Source of the DNA: Neptuniibacter sp.
GTDB taxonomy: Bacteria; Pseudomonadota; Gammaproteobacteria; Pseudomonadales; Balneatricaceae
Direction of reading: 5' to 3'
Length of the DNA: 64,000 bases
Assembly: GCF_024231755.1 (NCBI RefSeq)
Contig: NZ_JAAEQH010000112.1
Coordinates: 1-64,000 of the forward strand
The position numbers and the translations under genes are program-made. This document shows positions 1 through 10,051 of the stretch, piece after piece. The notes beneath the pieces are model-generated. The model searched no databases and was not told the DNA's origin. It worked only from the letters and a program-made list of their open reading frames with translations. How positions within the stretch are numbered: position 1 is the first letter of the stretch; each line of letters opens with the position of its first letter.

Positions 1-2
1 AA

Positions 3-278
3 TCCTTGTCCGTTACGACTGTCCCTGCCGTGTTCTTAGTTGATCCGCCTAATGTCATTACTCCTATTGGCCAAGGCGCAATGAGCCTTGATGAGCTCAA
101 TAATCGAATCATTCTTGCAGCTCATCAAGCCGGTTGGATTGACGATCAAACTTACTATGCCACCAGACCTGTTCAACCCGGCGTGTCACTCGCGATGTCA
201 GCCCAAGAGCTTAACGAGAAGATATTGCAGGGCCCTGAGTTCCTTGTTCGCTATCTGCGTGCACAAGGAGGGTTATAA
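3..278 (+). CDS. traF: Conjugative pilus assembly protein TraF, C-terminal part
   Basis: The reading frame is open to the left window edge, so only the last ~92 codons of a larger gene are seen. TraF is a periplasmic thioredoxin-fold protein of F-type type IV secretion systems needed for pilus assembly. The visible residues Thr-Val-Pro-Ala near the start, followed by Phe-Leu-Val-Asp-Pro, look like the cis-proline loop and next strand of the thioredoxin fold. The stop lies 2 bases before traH, and the traH ribosome-binding site (AAGGAGGG) is inside the last codons, so the two are translationally close. Assignment rests on this motif and on the fixed traF-traH-traG order of SXT/R391 elements. 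Confidence 0.8.
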   Translation, partial: SLSVTTVPAVFLVDPPNVITPIGQGAMSLDELNNRIILAAHQAGWIDDQTYYATRPVQPGVSLAMSAQELNEKILQGPEFLVRYLRAQGGL

Positions 279-280
279 CG

Positions 281-1669
281 ATGAAAAAAGTATTCCAAGT
301 ATCGCTAATCGCCTGTGCGATTGGTTTTTCGTCTATGAGCCAAGCAAGCTTACAACAGGAGATGAACCAGTTGTTTGGTTCAATGACCAACAGCACTGCG
401 CCTGGTGTATTCGAGAGTCAGCGGCGTGGCGTTATATCTGGCGGAAGCGTTGTTGTTCGTAACAGGATCATGAATGAGAACCTCGTCTCTATGGTGCCAC
501 CGTCATTCCAAGCCGGTTGTGGCGGCATTGATATGTTCGCTGGAAGTTTGTCATTTGTTAACGCGGATCAGTTTGTTCAGTTACTTCGCTCTGTAGCAGC
601 AAATGCCAAAGGGTACGCATTCCAATTGGCGCTCAGTGCTATGTGTGAGAAATGTTCCCAGCACATGGAGACTCTGCAAAAGAAAATTCAGCAGTTGAAC
701 GAGTATTTTGGCAATTCCTGTCAAATGGCTCAGGGAGTCGTGAACGATACCTTGGCTGCTTTTGGTAAAAAGGGGCAAACAGAAGCCAGCATGTTGAGCT
801 CACTTAAAGGGGCTGGAGACATTTTTACCAGTTGGAGTGAATCCAATGGTAAGAACCCTTACGAGAATGCTTCAAGTGTCGCGGCATCTGATGTGAACAA
901 AACGATTAAAGGCAACTTGGTTTGGCGAGCACTGAAACGTCACTCGGCATCAAGCTGGTTTGCATCGGGGGATGACCGTTTTCTTGAAGCGGTTATGTCC
1001 GTGACGGGCTCGATCATCGTTGGTGATTTAGCGAATGCGGCTGATGGTCAAGGTAAAGCCCCAAAACTGACCAGACTGAATGGCAATAAAGTGACTATTG
1101 AGCATCTAATTCATGGCGGTAACGTCGCTATGTACCGATGTGACACAGTGACGCAAGACGGTTGTCTGAACCCGACAATTACTAACGTGACTCTTACTGG
1201 GTTATCAACCCAGGTAGAAAATTTACTTCTAGGTACAGGTTCTAGTAACGGCATTATTTTTAAATTTGCTCGAAATACAGGGGCAGCTAGCACCACTGAA
1301 AAAGCTTTTATGACCTCGGCTCCTGCAAGCATTGGCGGCATGATTCGAACACTTTCTGCATTAAATGAAGGGGCTGCTAGGTCGTTTGCTTCAAGAGCTG
1401 CGCCATTTATTGCTGTTGAGATGGCCCGAGCATTGGTTGAAGACATGCTCAATGCAGCTAGAAGTACCTCCGGTGTGGAAGATCATGCCTATGCGAAGTT
1501 ATTAACGGAAGACCTTGAACGTGCACGTCGCCAAATCAATGAGGAGTACGCTGCGTTGCAGCGAAGATACGGCTCAGAGCAAGAATTGCTGGCGCATTTT
1601 AACCAGGTGATTCAGACCATTCGCAAACAGCGTTATTACACCGTTAAATCTACGGCACTGGGGGAATAG
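281..1669 (+). CDS. traH: Conjugative pilus assembly protein TraH
   Basis: 462-residue secreted protein of the F-type conjugation system, working with TraF and others in the periplasm/outer membrane for pilus extension and retraction. A signal peptide is clear: Met-Lys-Lys, a hydrophobic stretch and a likely cut after Ser-Gln-Ala at about residue 22. The mature part has a Cys-Gly-Gly-Ile-Asp segment and a Cys-x2-Cys pair (CEKCSQ) typical of TraH, with a charged helical C-terminus. The ATG has a strong AAGGAGGG site 8 bases upstream. It sits 2 bases after traF and 3 bases before traG, so the three form one transfer operon. Confidence 0.93.
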   Translation: MKKVFQVSLIACAIGFSSMSQASLQQEMNQLFGSMTNSTAPGVFESQRRGVISGGSVVVRNRIMNENLVSMVPPSFQAGCGGIDMFAGSLSFVNADQFVQLLRSVAANAKGYAFQLALSAMCEKCSQHMETLQKKIQQLNEYFGNSCQMAQGVVNDTLAAFGKKGQTEASMLSSLKGAGDIFTSWSESNGKNPYENASSVAASDVNKTIKGNLVWRALKRHSASSWFASGDDRFLEAVMSVTGSIIVGDLANAADGQGKAPKLTRLNGNKVTIEHLIHGGNVAMYRCDTVTQDGCLNPTITNVTLTGLSTQVENLLLGTGSSNGIIFKFARNTGAASTTEKAFMTSAPASIGGMIRTLSALNEGAARSFASRAAPFIAVEMARALVEDMLNAARSTSGVEDHAYAKLLTEDLERARRQINEEYAALQRRYGSEQELLAHFNQVIQTIRKQRYYTVKSTALGE

Positions 1670-1672
1670 GTC

Positions 1673-4600
1673 ATGTGGGAGATCTATTCCATCGGGGATT
1701 CGGCATTTTTAGAGCAGGTCTTGAACGCTGTCGCGATGATTACTGGTACAGGCGACTTTACTTCAATGGTTCGCATTGGCTTGCTCATTGGGGTATTGAT
1801 GGTCTCTGTTCAGGCCTTAATGCAAGGCGGTCGTGGCATTAACTTTCAACACGTTTTAGTCTCATGGTTAGTCTTTGCAACCATGTTTGGACCCAGTACC
1901 CGAGTGAGCATTGAGGATGCGTACACGGGGCAAGTTCGAGTGGTTGATAATGTGCCCATCGGTGTTGCTGCCGCAGGTAGTACGATTTCAACTGTTGGCT
2001 TTCAAATCACGCGATTGTTTGAAACGGCGTTCTCAACTCCCGCCATGACGGAATACGGCTTTGCATCCAGTTTACAGTCACTGATTAAAGTGAGAAAACA
2101 GGTGATGGATCGCTCTGGGTTGGGTGATGCAAATCGTGTCGGCGGCTCGGATATCGAGCAATCGTGGTTTAACTACATTAAAGAGTGCACCTTGATTGGT
2201 ATCGACATTGGCCAAAAGAACCTCGATCAGGTGCTGAGTGATCCTAACCCGATGACTGCGATTAGGTTTGATTCGCGCATTTATGGCACGCGCATCATGC
2301 TCAGTGGTAGCAGTAGCGATCTGGACTGCACCGATGCCTATAGCCAACTGAAACTCATGACAGAATCAACCTTCATTCCGAGGCTTAAACAGGTTCTGTC
2401 AGCCTCATTGGGGACTTCGTCAGCCACTGACACTGATGACGTGATCCGAAATGCACTAAATAACCTTGGTTTGGCTTCGGTTAACACCCAAGAGTACATG
2501 ACCGCGTCAGTGCTTTTGCCTATTTATGAGCAAAGCGTGACCGGCAAGTATATGGATGATCAAGCTTTCACCGCCGCCGTTATGGTTAACCAAGCGATTG
2601 AACAGCGCAATACACAATGGGCGGCGGAGCAGACTCTTTTCCAAAGTATCGTTCGTCCGATGATGACGTTTTTTGAGGGTTTCATTTACGCCATCACCCC
2701 TTTGATGGCCTTTGTGATAGCCCTTGGCCAAATCGGGATGCGAATGGCTGGGAAGTACTTGTTAATCCTGCTTTGGATTCAACTTTGGATGCCTGTCATG
2801 GCCATCATTAACCTGTATATTCATTTAACCGTTGCAGGGAAAATGTCGGCTCTTGATGCCTTTGCAGGTACAGAAGTGCCATCTTTTGCCGGGATGATGC
2901 AGATGGATTCAGTGCTGCAAACCTGGATAGCTACTGGCGGCATGTTGGCGTCGAGTGTTCCGGCGATTTCGCTCATGCTCGTGTATGGCTCAGCAATAAC
3001 CGCTACCCACTTGGCTGGTCGTCTTCAAAACGGTGATGCCATTGATGAAAAGCTGGCAAGTCCAGATGTCGTGAAAAATGCTCCGGTAATGCAATCACAG
3101 TCAATGTTCCAAAATTCAGCCCTTACGGGTTCTGCTATGACCGGCGCGTCAAACCTACTAAGCAGTTTCTCTGTCGGAAACGCAGTGGGTTCAATGGTCG
3201 GCTCTGCAAAAGAATCCATGACTCAGGCAACCCAAGCCTTTAGTCGTCAGGTTGGGAATACCATGAGTCGAACTTTTGGTGAAAAGCTAAGTTACGACAA
3301 CCTGTCTTCGGTTGGACGTCAGATCGGCTCATCTAACTCCGCATCTAGCGCCGTTGTTAATCAGGTTACGGATGACCTGCAAACACGGTATGGTTTCGGA
3401 GACGATAAAAAAGACGCTGTACGTGGCTTGGTATCTGGCGTGTTATCGGGAGGCCTAAGGGTCGGTGGCGATGGAACTATTACGAATCCCGGTGAGAAAG
3501 AAGTTGCTGATAAGGGTTTTCTTGGAAGGCTTCTTGGCACTGGCGGCAATGATTCTCCACAGGGCAACTTGCCAGGAGTCGAAAAGCCAGACTCATCTCG
3601 TGTACCAAAACTATCAAGGGTACGAGCAGGCTTGGATTTAGGTGGTAACTTTAGTGGCCAAGTTGAGTCATCAGAGGGCAGTTCTCGATCTACGACCGCA
3701 AATACGCTCACTGGGGAGATGCAAAGCTTGGCATCAAGTGATTCACGACGTGCAGAGTATCGCGATGCAATGGTTAAGGACCTTTCAGATTCAAGACGTT
3801 CTGGCGTTGAAATGTCCTTGTCTAACCAAGACTATCAGTCTCTTCAGAGTTCAGCACAAGACGTTGTCACGGCATCAAACCGCTTTAGTGAGCTCGATCA
3901 GGCCAGCTACAGTCTATCAGGACAAAGGAACACGGATGGTTCGACGTTAACTCGATTAGCAGCGGATAATCCTGAAGTCATGGATTATTTAGGTCGCTAT
4001 ATGAACCAGCATGTTGAAGCAGGTAACCGATTACGTGAAAACCTTCCAATGTATCAGCGCTTGCTACCTGATGATAATCAGGCGTATGTGGCCGCAGCTA
4101 TGGAGTCTTTAACCTATAGCAACTCCTCAACGCCCGCTGAACGAGACAATGATTATCAAGCAGCAATGACTGTTATGGCCATGGCTACCGGAGCCGATTT
4201 ACGATCAATTCAACCGCGCTCTAATGAAGGCTTGTCATCAGCTGCACCTACTTTTGGTGGTGCTCAAAGCCAAGTTGAATCGGGTGTATTGGGCGGCTAC
4301 GAGGATGCAGCAACAGTTCAAACTCAGTTCAACGCAGCTCAATCGGCTTACCAAACCAATCTGTCTGGTATAGATGGACAGTTGAATGCGCATCAGCAGC
4401 AAGCCCAACAGGCCGTAGCTACTGACACAAGTACCTATCAATCTGAACTAAACAGTGAAGCTGGATCTCAGTGGCGATCACGTATTATGGCTGATGATAG
4501 CGGAGTTTCTGGTGCTGAAATGTTCTTCAACAGCGCCAGTGCTATTGGTGATTTCAGTGGCAAGCATACTGATGCAGCTCTGCATACCCTGAATCACTTT

Positions 4601-5242
4601 GGCGAAGACTATGAGAGTTACAAAGAACAAGCGCTTGAAGATCCTGGCTCACGAGGTTTCTTGCACAACGCTACTGTGGCCAGCAAATCAACCTGGGATG
4701 GCTTAAAAGCCGCCGTTGATGCCGGAACCTCTTTGGAAAACCCATTGACGGCGTTTAATGATGCATACAGTGGATCGAGTTCGCAGTATGCCTCCGAAGT
4801 AAACTGGGGCACTAAGTCTGAAGCCATGTTGGCGGGGGCATTCGGTGCGGCAGTTAATAATCGATATGGTGAGTTTCTAGAGCAGTATGCTGATGATTTT
4901 AAACAGGAAGCATACAGCGAAGGGCAGAGAATGGGATTGACCCCGATTCAAAGTCAAGTTTTCGCTCAAGCTTTCAATGAAGGTTTGGCGGGGCGCGTTT
5001 TCAACTCTGAAGACTCATCGAGTTGGTCGCCTGAAATGCTTGGTCTAAGGGAGCAAATGCTAAATGAGTATCGTCAAAAGGATGAGAGTGGCGCTTACAT
5101 CTCTGACAGTGTGTCTGATGAAGATAAAGCATTTGTGGATAAGCAGATTGCAGTGATCTCAAATGCATCCCTTGCGGGAGATTATGCTCAGAACAACTTG
5201 ATCGATATTAGGGCATATAACCAGGCATCAGGAAATAAATAA
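1673..5242 (+). CDS. traG: Mating-pair stabilization / entry-exclusion target protein TraG
   Basis: 1189-residue inner-membrane protein. The N-terminal ~450 residues hold several membrane segments (around residues 33-50, 340-385 and 410-440), as in F TraG. The rest is a long Ser/Gln/Ala-rich region. TraG acts in mating-pair stabilization and, in the donor, is the partner recognised by Eex of a recipient carrying the same element type. Residues 606-608 (bases 3488-3496) read Pro-Gly-Glu; published work on SXT and R391 assigned exclusion specificity to these positions, and I recall PGE as the SXT version. The gene starts 3 bases after traH. In this element a mer operon separates it from eex. 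Confidence 0.95.
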   Translation: MWEIYSIGDSAFLEQVLNAVAMITGTGDFTSMVRIGLLIGVLMVSVQALMQGGRGINFQHVLVSWLVFATMFGPSTRVSIEDAYTGQVRVVDNVPIGVAAAGSTISTVGFQITRLFETAFSTPAMTEYGFASSLQSLIKVRKQVMDRSGLGDANRVGGSDIEQSWFNYIKECTLIGIDIGQKNLDQVLSDPNPMTAIRFDSRIYGTRIMLSGSSSDLDCTDAYSQLKLMTESTFIPRLKQVLSASLGTSSATDTDDVIRNALNNLGLASVNTQEYMTASVLLPIYEQSVTGKYMDDQAFTAAVMVNQAIEQRNTQWAAEQTLFQSIVRPMMTFFEGFIYAITPLMAFVIALGQIGMRMAGKYLLILLWIQLWMPVMAIINLYIHLTVAGKMSALDAFAGTEVPSFAGMMQMDSVLQTWIATGGMLASSVPAISLMLVYGSAITATHLAGRLQNGDAIDEKLASPDVVKNAPVMQSQSMFQNSALTGSAMTGASNLLSSFSVGNAVGSMVGSAKESMTQATQAFSRQVGNTMSRTFGEKLSYDNLSSVGRQIGSSNSASSAVVNQVTDDLQTRYGFGDDKKDAVRGLVSGVLSGGLRVGGDGTITNPGEKEVADKGFLGRLLGTGGNDSPQGNLPGVEKPDSSRVPKLSRVRAGLDLGGNFSGQVESSEGSSRSTTANTLTGEMQSLASSDSRRAEYRDAMVKDLSDSRRSGVEMSLSNQDYQSLQSSAQDVVTASNRFSELDQASYSLSGQRNTDGSTLTRLAADNPEVMDYLGRYMNQHVEAGNRLRENLPMYQRLLPDDNQAYVAAAMESLTYSNSSTPAERDNDYQAAMTVMAMATGADLRSIQPRSNEGLSSAAPTFGGAQSQVESGVLGGYEDAATVQTQFNAAQSAYQTNLSGIDGQLNAHQQQAQQAVATDTSTYQSELNSEAGSQWRSRIMADDSGVSGAEMFFNSASAIGDFSGKHTDAALHTLNHFGEDYESYKEQALEDPGSRGFLHNATVASKSTWDGLKAAVDAGTSLENPLTAFNDAYSGSSSQYASEVNWGTKSEAMLAGAFGAAVNNRYGEFLEQYADDFKQEAYSEGQRMGLTPIQSQVFAQAFNEGLAGRVFNSEDSSSWSPEMLGLREQMLNEYRQKDESGAYISDSVSDEDKAFVDKQIAVISNASLAGDYAQNNLIDIRAYNQASGNK

Positions 5243-5302
5243 AACAAGGAGTAGAAGCTCAAGGCTAACGAAGTTTTATGGCTTAATTACGTAGATAGGG
5301 AT

Positions 5303-5334
5303 ATATTTCTCCGTACTTAGATACGGAGAAATAT
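5303..5334. promoter_or_regulatory. MerR-type operator dyad upstream of merR
   Basis: A perfect inverted repeat with 13-base arms (ATATTTCTCCGTA and its complement) and a 6-base centre ends 5 bases before the merR start codon. Its core, CTCCGTA...TACGGAG, is the same motif MerR binds in classical mer promoters. Because merR here is not divergent from merT, this dyad probably lets MerR control its own gene. The -35/-10 elements for merR are not clear by eye. Confidence 0.75.
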
Positions 5335-5339
5335 AACAC

Positions 5340-5729
5340 ATGTACACAATTGGAAAATTAGCCGAACAAGCTAGTATCAATGTTGAGACTGTTCGTTATT
5401 ACGAACGACGTGGTCTTATAGAAAAACCTGAAAAACCGCATCTAGGCTACCGACTTTATCCTTTGGCAACATTAAACCGAATAAAATTCATTAAACGTTC
5501 CCAAGATCTTGGGTTCACTTTGGAAGAAATCTCCAATTTACTCAGCCTTAATGACACTCCCTGTATAGAAGTGCAAGAAATGACTTTACACAAGCTTGCA
5601 AGTGTGAAAGCCAAAATAGCAGGTCTTCGCCGCTTAGAAACCGTTCTCACAGAATTATTGAATGAGTGTAATTCTAATACTAACCAATCCCACTGTCCCA
5701 TTATTGATTCCCTACTTCCTGAAGATTAA
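5340..5729 (+). CDS. merR: Mercury-responsive transcriptional regulator MerR
   Basis: 129-residue regulator with an N-terminal winged helix-turn-helix typical of the family (ETVRYYERRGL around residues 16-26). Three cysteines at 75, 110 and 119 have the same spacing (35 and 9) as the Hg(II)-binding Cys82/117/126 of Tn501 MerR, so it should sense mercuric ion. It represses the mer promoter without mercury and activates it by DNA distortion when Hg(II) is bound. Unlike Tn21/Tn501, merR lies upstream of and in the same direction as merTPCA, with an operator dyad in front of it and another in front of merT. Confidence 0.95.
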   Translation: MYTIGKLAEQASINVETVRYYERRGLIEKPEKPHLGYRLYPLATLNRIKFIKRSQDLGFTLEEISNLLSLNDTPCIEVQEMTLHKLASVKAKIAGLRRLETVLTELLNECNSNTNQSHCPIIDSLLPED

Positions 5730-5748
5730 TAATGAGTCAAATTTTATC

Positions 5749-5780
5749 TTGACTCCGTAGTTGGGTACGGGGTTTAAGCT
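5749..5780 (+). promoter_or_regulatory. merTPCA promoter with MerR operator
   Basis: A -35 hexamer TTGACT (5749-5754) is followed by the dyad CCGTA-GTTGGG-TACGG (5755-5770) and, 19-20 bases from the -35, a TTAAGC/TAAGCT -10 candidate. This matches the Tn501/Tn21 PmerT layout (TTGACTCCGTAC...GTACGG with an over-long 19-base spacer) that MerR untwists when mercury is bound. One arm has a single change from the classical sequence (GTAG for GTAC). merT starts about 35 bases downstream. Confidence 0.85.
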
Positions 5781-5813
5781 TGTTTTACTAAAGTACGATA
5801 AGTAGAGTGAGTT

Positions 5814-6161
5814 ATGTCAAAAAGTAATCCCAACTTTCCAATCATCGGCGGTGTTATTGCCGCTATTGGCGCTGGTCTTTGCTGCGCTGGTCCTTTCGTC
5901 TTGTTGCTGCTAGGCGTGAGTGGCTCCTGGATTGGTAATTTAACCTTGTTAGAACCTTATCGTCCCATTTTTATCCTGCTGGTTTTAGCCTTATTTGGCT
6001 TCGCAGGCTGGAAGGTCTATCGCCCCGTCGAGGACTGTGAGCCAGGCACCGCCTGTGCAGTTCCTCAAGTGCGAAAACGTCGGCAGGTGATCTTTTGGTT
6101 AACGGCACTGACTGCGTTGGTTTTAGTCACCAGTAATTATTGGATTGTCTGGTTTGCCTGA
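5814..6161 (+). CDS. merT: Mercuric ion transporter MerT
   Basis: 115-residue inner-membrane protein with three hydrophobic segments (about residues 10-35, 50-66 and 92-112). A vicinal Cys23-Cys24 pair sits in the first helix, and Cys75 and Cys81 lie in the cytoplasmic loop. In MerT these thiols take Hg(II) from periplasmic MerP and pass it inward to MerA. First structural gene of the mer operon, under the promoter just upstream. Confidence 0.95.
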   Translation: MSKSNPNFPIIGGVIAAIGAGLCCAGPFVLLLLGVSGSWIGNLTLLEPYRPIFILLVLALFGFAGWKVYRPVEDCEPGTACAVPQVRKRRQVIFWLTALTALVLVTSNYWIVWFA

Positions 6162-6220
6162 TGACGATTTCTAACCTTTTATTTTGATTAAATCTTTATG
6201 GCTTGCTCTTGGAGAAAATT

Positions 6221-6496
6221 ATGAAAACACTCGCCCTAATGTCCCTGTTCGTACTGACCAGCCTGAACGCTTTAGCTGCCCCGAAAACAGTTACTTTGGA
6301 AGTCCCAACCATGAACTGTGTGACCTGTCCCTTTACCGTGGAAAAAGCCTTACAAAAAGTCGATGGCGTCAGTAAAGCCGAAGTGACCTTTAAGACCAAA
6401 CTGGCGGTGGTCACCTTCGACGACGAAAAAACCACGGTAAAAGCACTGACCGAAGCCACCACTAACGCGGGTTATCCGTCAACGCTCAAGGAGTAA
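6221..6496 (+). CDS. merP: Periplasmic mercury-binding protein MerP
   Basis: 91-residue precursor starting at the ATG at 6221, which has GGAG 6 bases upstream. Residues 1 to about 20 form a signal peptide ending Leu-Ala-Ala. The mature ~70-residue domain is a ferredoxin-like heavy-metal-associated fold with the metal motif Met-Asn-Cys-x2-Cys (bases ~6310-6327). MerP binds Hg(II) in the periplasm and hands it to MerT. An in-frame extension upstream to 6203 is possible but would spoil the signal peptide, so it is rejected. Confidence 0.95.
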   Translation: MKTLALMSLFVLTSLNALAAPKTVTLEVPTMNCVTCPFTVEKALQKVDGVSKAEVTFKTKLAVVTFDDEKTTVKALTEATTNAGYPSTLKE

Positions 6497-6505
6497 AGCA
6501 TAGAA

Positions 6506-6919
6506 ATGCTAATACGGTTACTGACCCGGTTCGGCGATAAGATTAGCTCATTGGGCGCGCTGGTTTCTGCTATGGGATGCGCCATGTGTTTCCCGGCCAT
6601 TGCCAGTCTGGGCGCTGCGGTAGGACTGGGTTTTCTCAGCCAATGGGAAGGTCTGTTTGTTAGCACGCTATTACCCCTGTTTGCCTGGATTGCCTTGGTA
6701 CTCAACGGACTTGGCTGGTTCAGCCACCGGCAATGGCACCGTAGTGCGCTGGGTGTGGCCGGCCCCATTTTATTGCTGTTATCGCTCTATCCGTTTTTCC
6801 AGTACGGCTGGAGCAGCTATGTCACCTATTCAGCATTAGGCCTGATGGTTGCCGTATCGCTTTGGGATATTTTTTCACCGGCGAATAAACGCTGTGATGA
6901 TGACAGCTGTGCTGTTTAA
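6506..6919 (+). CDS. merC: Mercuric transport protein MerC
   Basis: 137-residue inner-membrane protein with four hydrophobic segments and the MerC cysteine pair Cys25-x2-Cys28 in the first, plus Cys130 and Cys135 near the C-terminus. MerC is an additional Hg(II) uptake protein found in some mer operons. AAGGAG at 6488-6493 serves as the ribosome-binding site. It lies 9 bases after merP and 37 bases before merA, clearly in the same transcript. Confidence 0.93.
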   Translation: MLIRLLTRFGDKISSLGALVSAMGCAMCFPAIASLGAAVGLGFLSQWEGLFVSTLLPLFAWIALVLNGLGWFSHRQWHRSALGVAGPILLLLSLYPFFQYGWSSYVTYSALGLMVAVSLWDIFSPANKRCDDDSCAV

Positions 6920-6947
6920 CACGACGCAATGCCTGACTACTATTTGA

Positions 6948-8630
<1,683 letters not shown>

Positions 8631-8735
8631 CGAACTTGAGTTGATCCGTATTCATTGATGGAAATGGCATTTTTCATTCGTAGTACGAAAGTGCCAATCA
8701 ATTTTTTGAGTATAAGTAAAAAAGCAGTCAATTTA

Positions 8736-9167
8736 CTATGACCTTGTTTTTTTAGGGAGGATAGATGAGCGACCATCTGCAAATTCGTTTACCCAGTACC
8801 AATATTTTTTTTCGCTCAGGCTTAGTTCTCGACCGGTATCTTTCAGTTGTCTTTGAAATAAATGGATTAGTCCGCTTAAGCCTAAGAAGGCTAAACCGAC
8901 ACATAAAATTGTCCAACTCGCTTGCCAATATGCGATTGCTAAAAACATAGTGGTGATGGTTATAAGGCCGATAGGACTAGCAATTGCTTTGAATCCCAAG
9001 TAGCTGAAAAAAACGATGGTGCAAATCAGAAATGGCAAAGCCGCTAACTTGGCAGATGCCGTTAATATTTCTGAGGGAAAAAAATGAGCCGCAGCCAAAG
9101 TCGCCAGAAAAAGCCCCAGTGATATAACCCAGCAGCGTGCTGGTAAAGATTTAAGTAATTTTATCAT
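8736..9167 (-). CDS. eex: Entry exclusion protein Eex
   Basis: 143-residue membrane protein if started at the ATG at 9167; an in-frame GTG at 9188 is less likely. Hydrophobic segments at about residues 7-28, 37-55 and 58-95 are followed by a charged C-terminal tail. In SXT/R391 elements, Eex sits in the recipient inner membrane and blocks redundant transfer by recognising donor TraG through its cytoplasmic part. The position between traG and setC and the size fit Eex. The sequence itself was not matched to a remembered family motif, so the call relies on context and topology. Confidence 0.75.
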   Translation of the reverse strand: MIKLLKSLPARCWVISLGLFLATLAAAHFFPSEILTASAKLAALPFLICTIVFFSYLGFKAIASPIGLITITTMFLAIAYWQASWTILCVGLAFLGLSGLIHLFQRQLKDTGRELSLSEKKYWYWVNEFADGRSSILPKKTRS

Positions 9168-9221
9168 CTTAGTACTCTCAAAGTGCACGGGCGGTGCACA
9201 ATCAAATCATGCATCAGCATT

Positions 9222-9755
9222 TTAGTTCTCAAAAAGTGCTCTAGTGGTTTGCTCGGCCATAATCTCGCACACAGGACATTTAAGCTGAATGCGCTGTTGA
9301 GATACCGTCAAATACAGACTGCCGCATCGACACCGGTGTAAGGATGCTAGCTGTGATCTTAAATCACGAGCTAGAACCCAACCTTCATTGATGGTCAGTT
9401 TTTTCCAGGGGATCTCAGCTGGAAGATCTGCTTCTTTTCTTGCAACCAAATACGCATCGTAAGCCTTCATCAAAGCATCGATATTTAATTGCTTGTAGAC
9501 ATTATCACCACCAATATTGACATAAAGCGCCATAAGCAGGGAGCCTTCAACTAATGCTCTTCTGCTTTTGACGATGGCATCAGATTCTGGCAATTGACCA
9601 GGACAAGGTGACTTGCCAGTCACTTCTTTGTGGAGCCTTCTGATAATGTGGATTGGCAAACCTGTATCGAGCGCGATAATGGTTGTTCGAAATCCGTATT
9701 TAATAAGCAGCGAGGCTCGGGTAAACAGCTCACTTTTGGACAGGTTATCAATCAT
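9222..9755 (-). CDS. setC: FlhC-like transcriptional activator SetC
   Basis: 177 residues, homologous to flagellar master regulator subunit FlhC. The zinc-ligand arrangement near the C-terminus is visible as Cys-x-Cys-Gly (CRCGSLYL) and Cys-x2-Cys (CPVC). In SXT/R391 elements, SetC and SetD form the complex that switches on int, xis and the transfer operons. The start overlaps the end of setD by 4 bases (ATGA), so the two subunits are translationally coupled. The gene is the distal end of the leftward operon governed by the croS-side promoter and SetR. Confidence 0.93.
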   Translation of the reverse strand: MIDNLSKSELFTRASLLIKYGFRTTIIALDTGLPIHIIRRLHKEVTGKSPCPGQLPESDAIVKSRRALVEGSLLMALYVNIGGDNVYKQLNIDALMKAYDAYLVARKEADLPAEIPWKKLTINEGWVLARDLRSQLASLHRCRCGSLYLTVSQQRIQLKCPVCEIMAEQTTRALFEN

Positions 9756-10051
9756 GCATCCCCCTTGTTGTTTAGGGTTGATAATAAATAAGCGATTCTT
9801 GGGATACCTGTGCCTTTGCTCTTCACCATCTCAATCAGTTGGCTTTGGTTACCCCTTGGTTGAAACAGCATGAATGATGAGGTCGCCACTCGTTGCAGGT
9901 CGTCAACACCGGCATTAATAAGTGCATCCACCACGTCGCGTGTAAGTCCAAAGCGCAAGACCGCCTCTTGCGGATCAATGCGCGCCAATTCCCGTGCTGC
10001 GTGCAGGTACGCCAAGTTTAATTGATAGAAGTCTTGTTGATTGGTTGTCAT
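9752..10051 (-). CDS. setD: FlhD-like transcriptional activator SetD
   Basis: 99-residue homologue of FlhD, aligning along its length (N-terminal LNLAYLHAARELA region, central MFRLG-like segment, C-terminal IxxLLSTLN). It partners SetC to activate ICE excision and conjugation genes. It overlaps the upstream transglycosylase gene by 4 bases and setC by 4 bases. Confidence 0.92.
   Translation of the reverse strand: MTTNQQDFYQLNLAYLHAARELARIDPQEAVLRFGLTRDVVDALINAGVDDLQRVATSSFMLFQPRGNQSQLIEMVKSKGTGIPRIAYLLSTLNNKGDA

Noticed and set aside
88-462. 124-codon frame overlapping traF and traH
   Set aside because: It overlaps both recognised transfer genes in another frame and has no coding features.
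8765-8950. 61-codon rightward reading frame after merA with AGGGAGG and ATG
   Set aside because: It lies wholly antisense to the 3' half of the membrane-protein gene called eex, and its product has no recognisable features. The good ribosome-binding match looks accidental.
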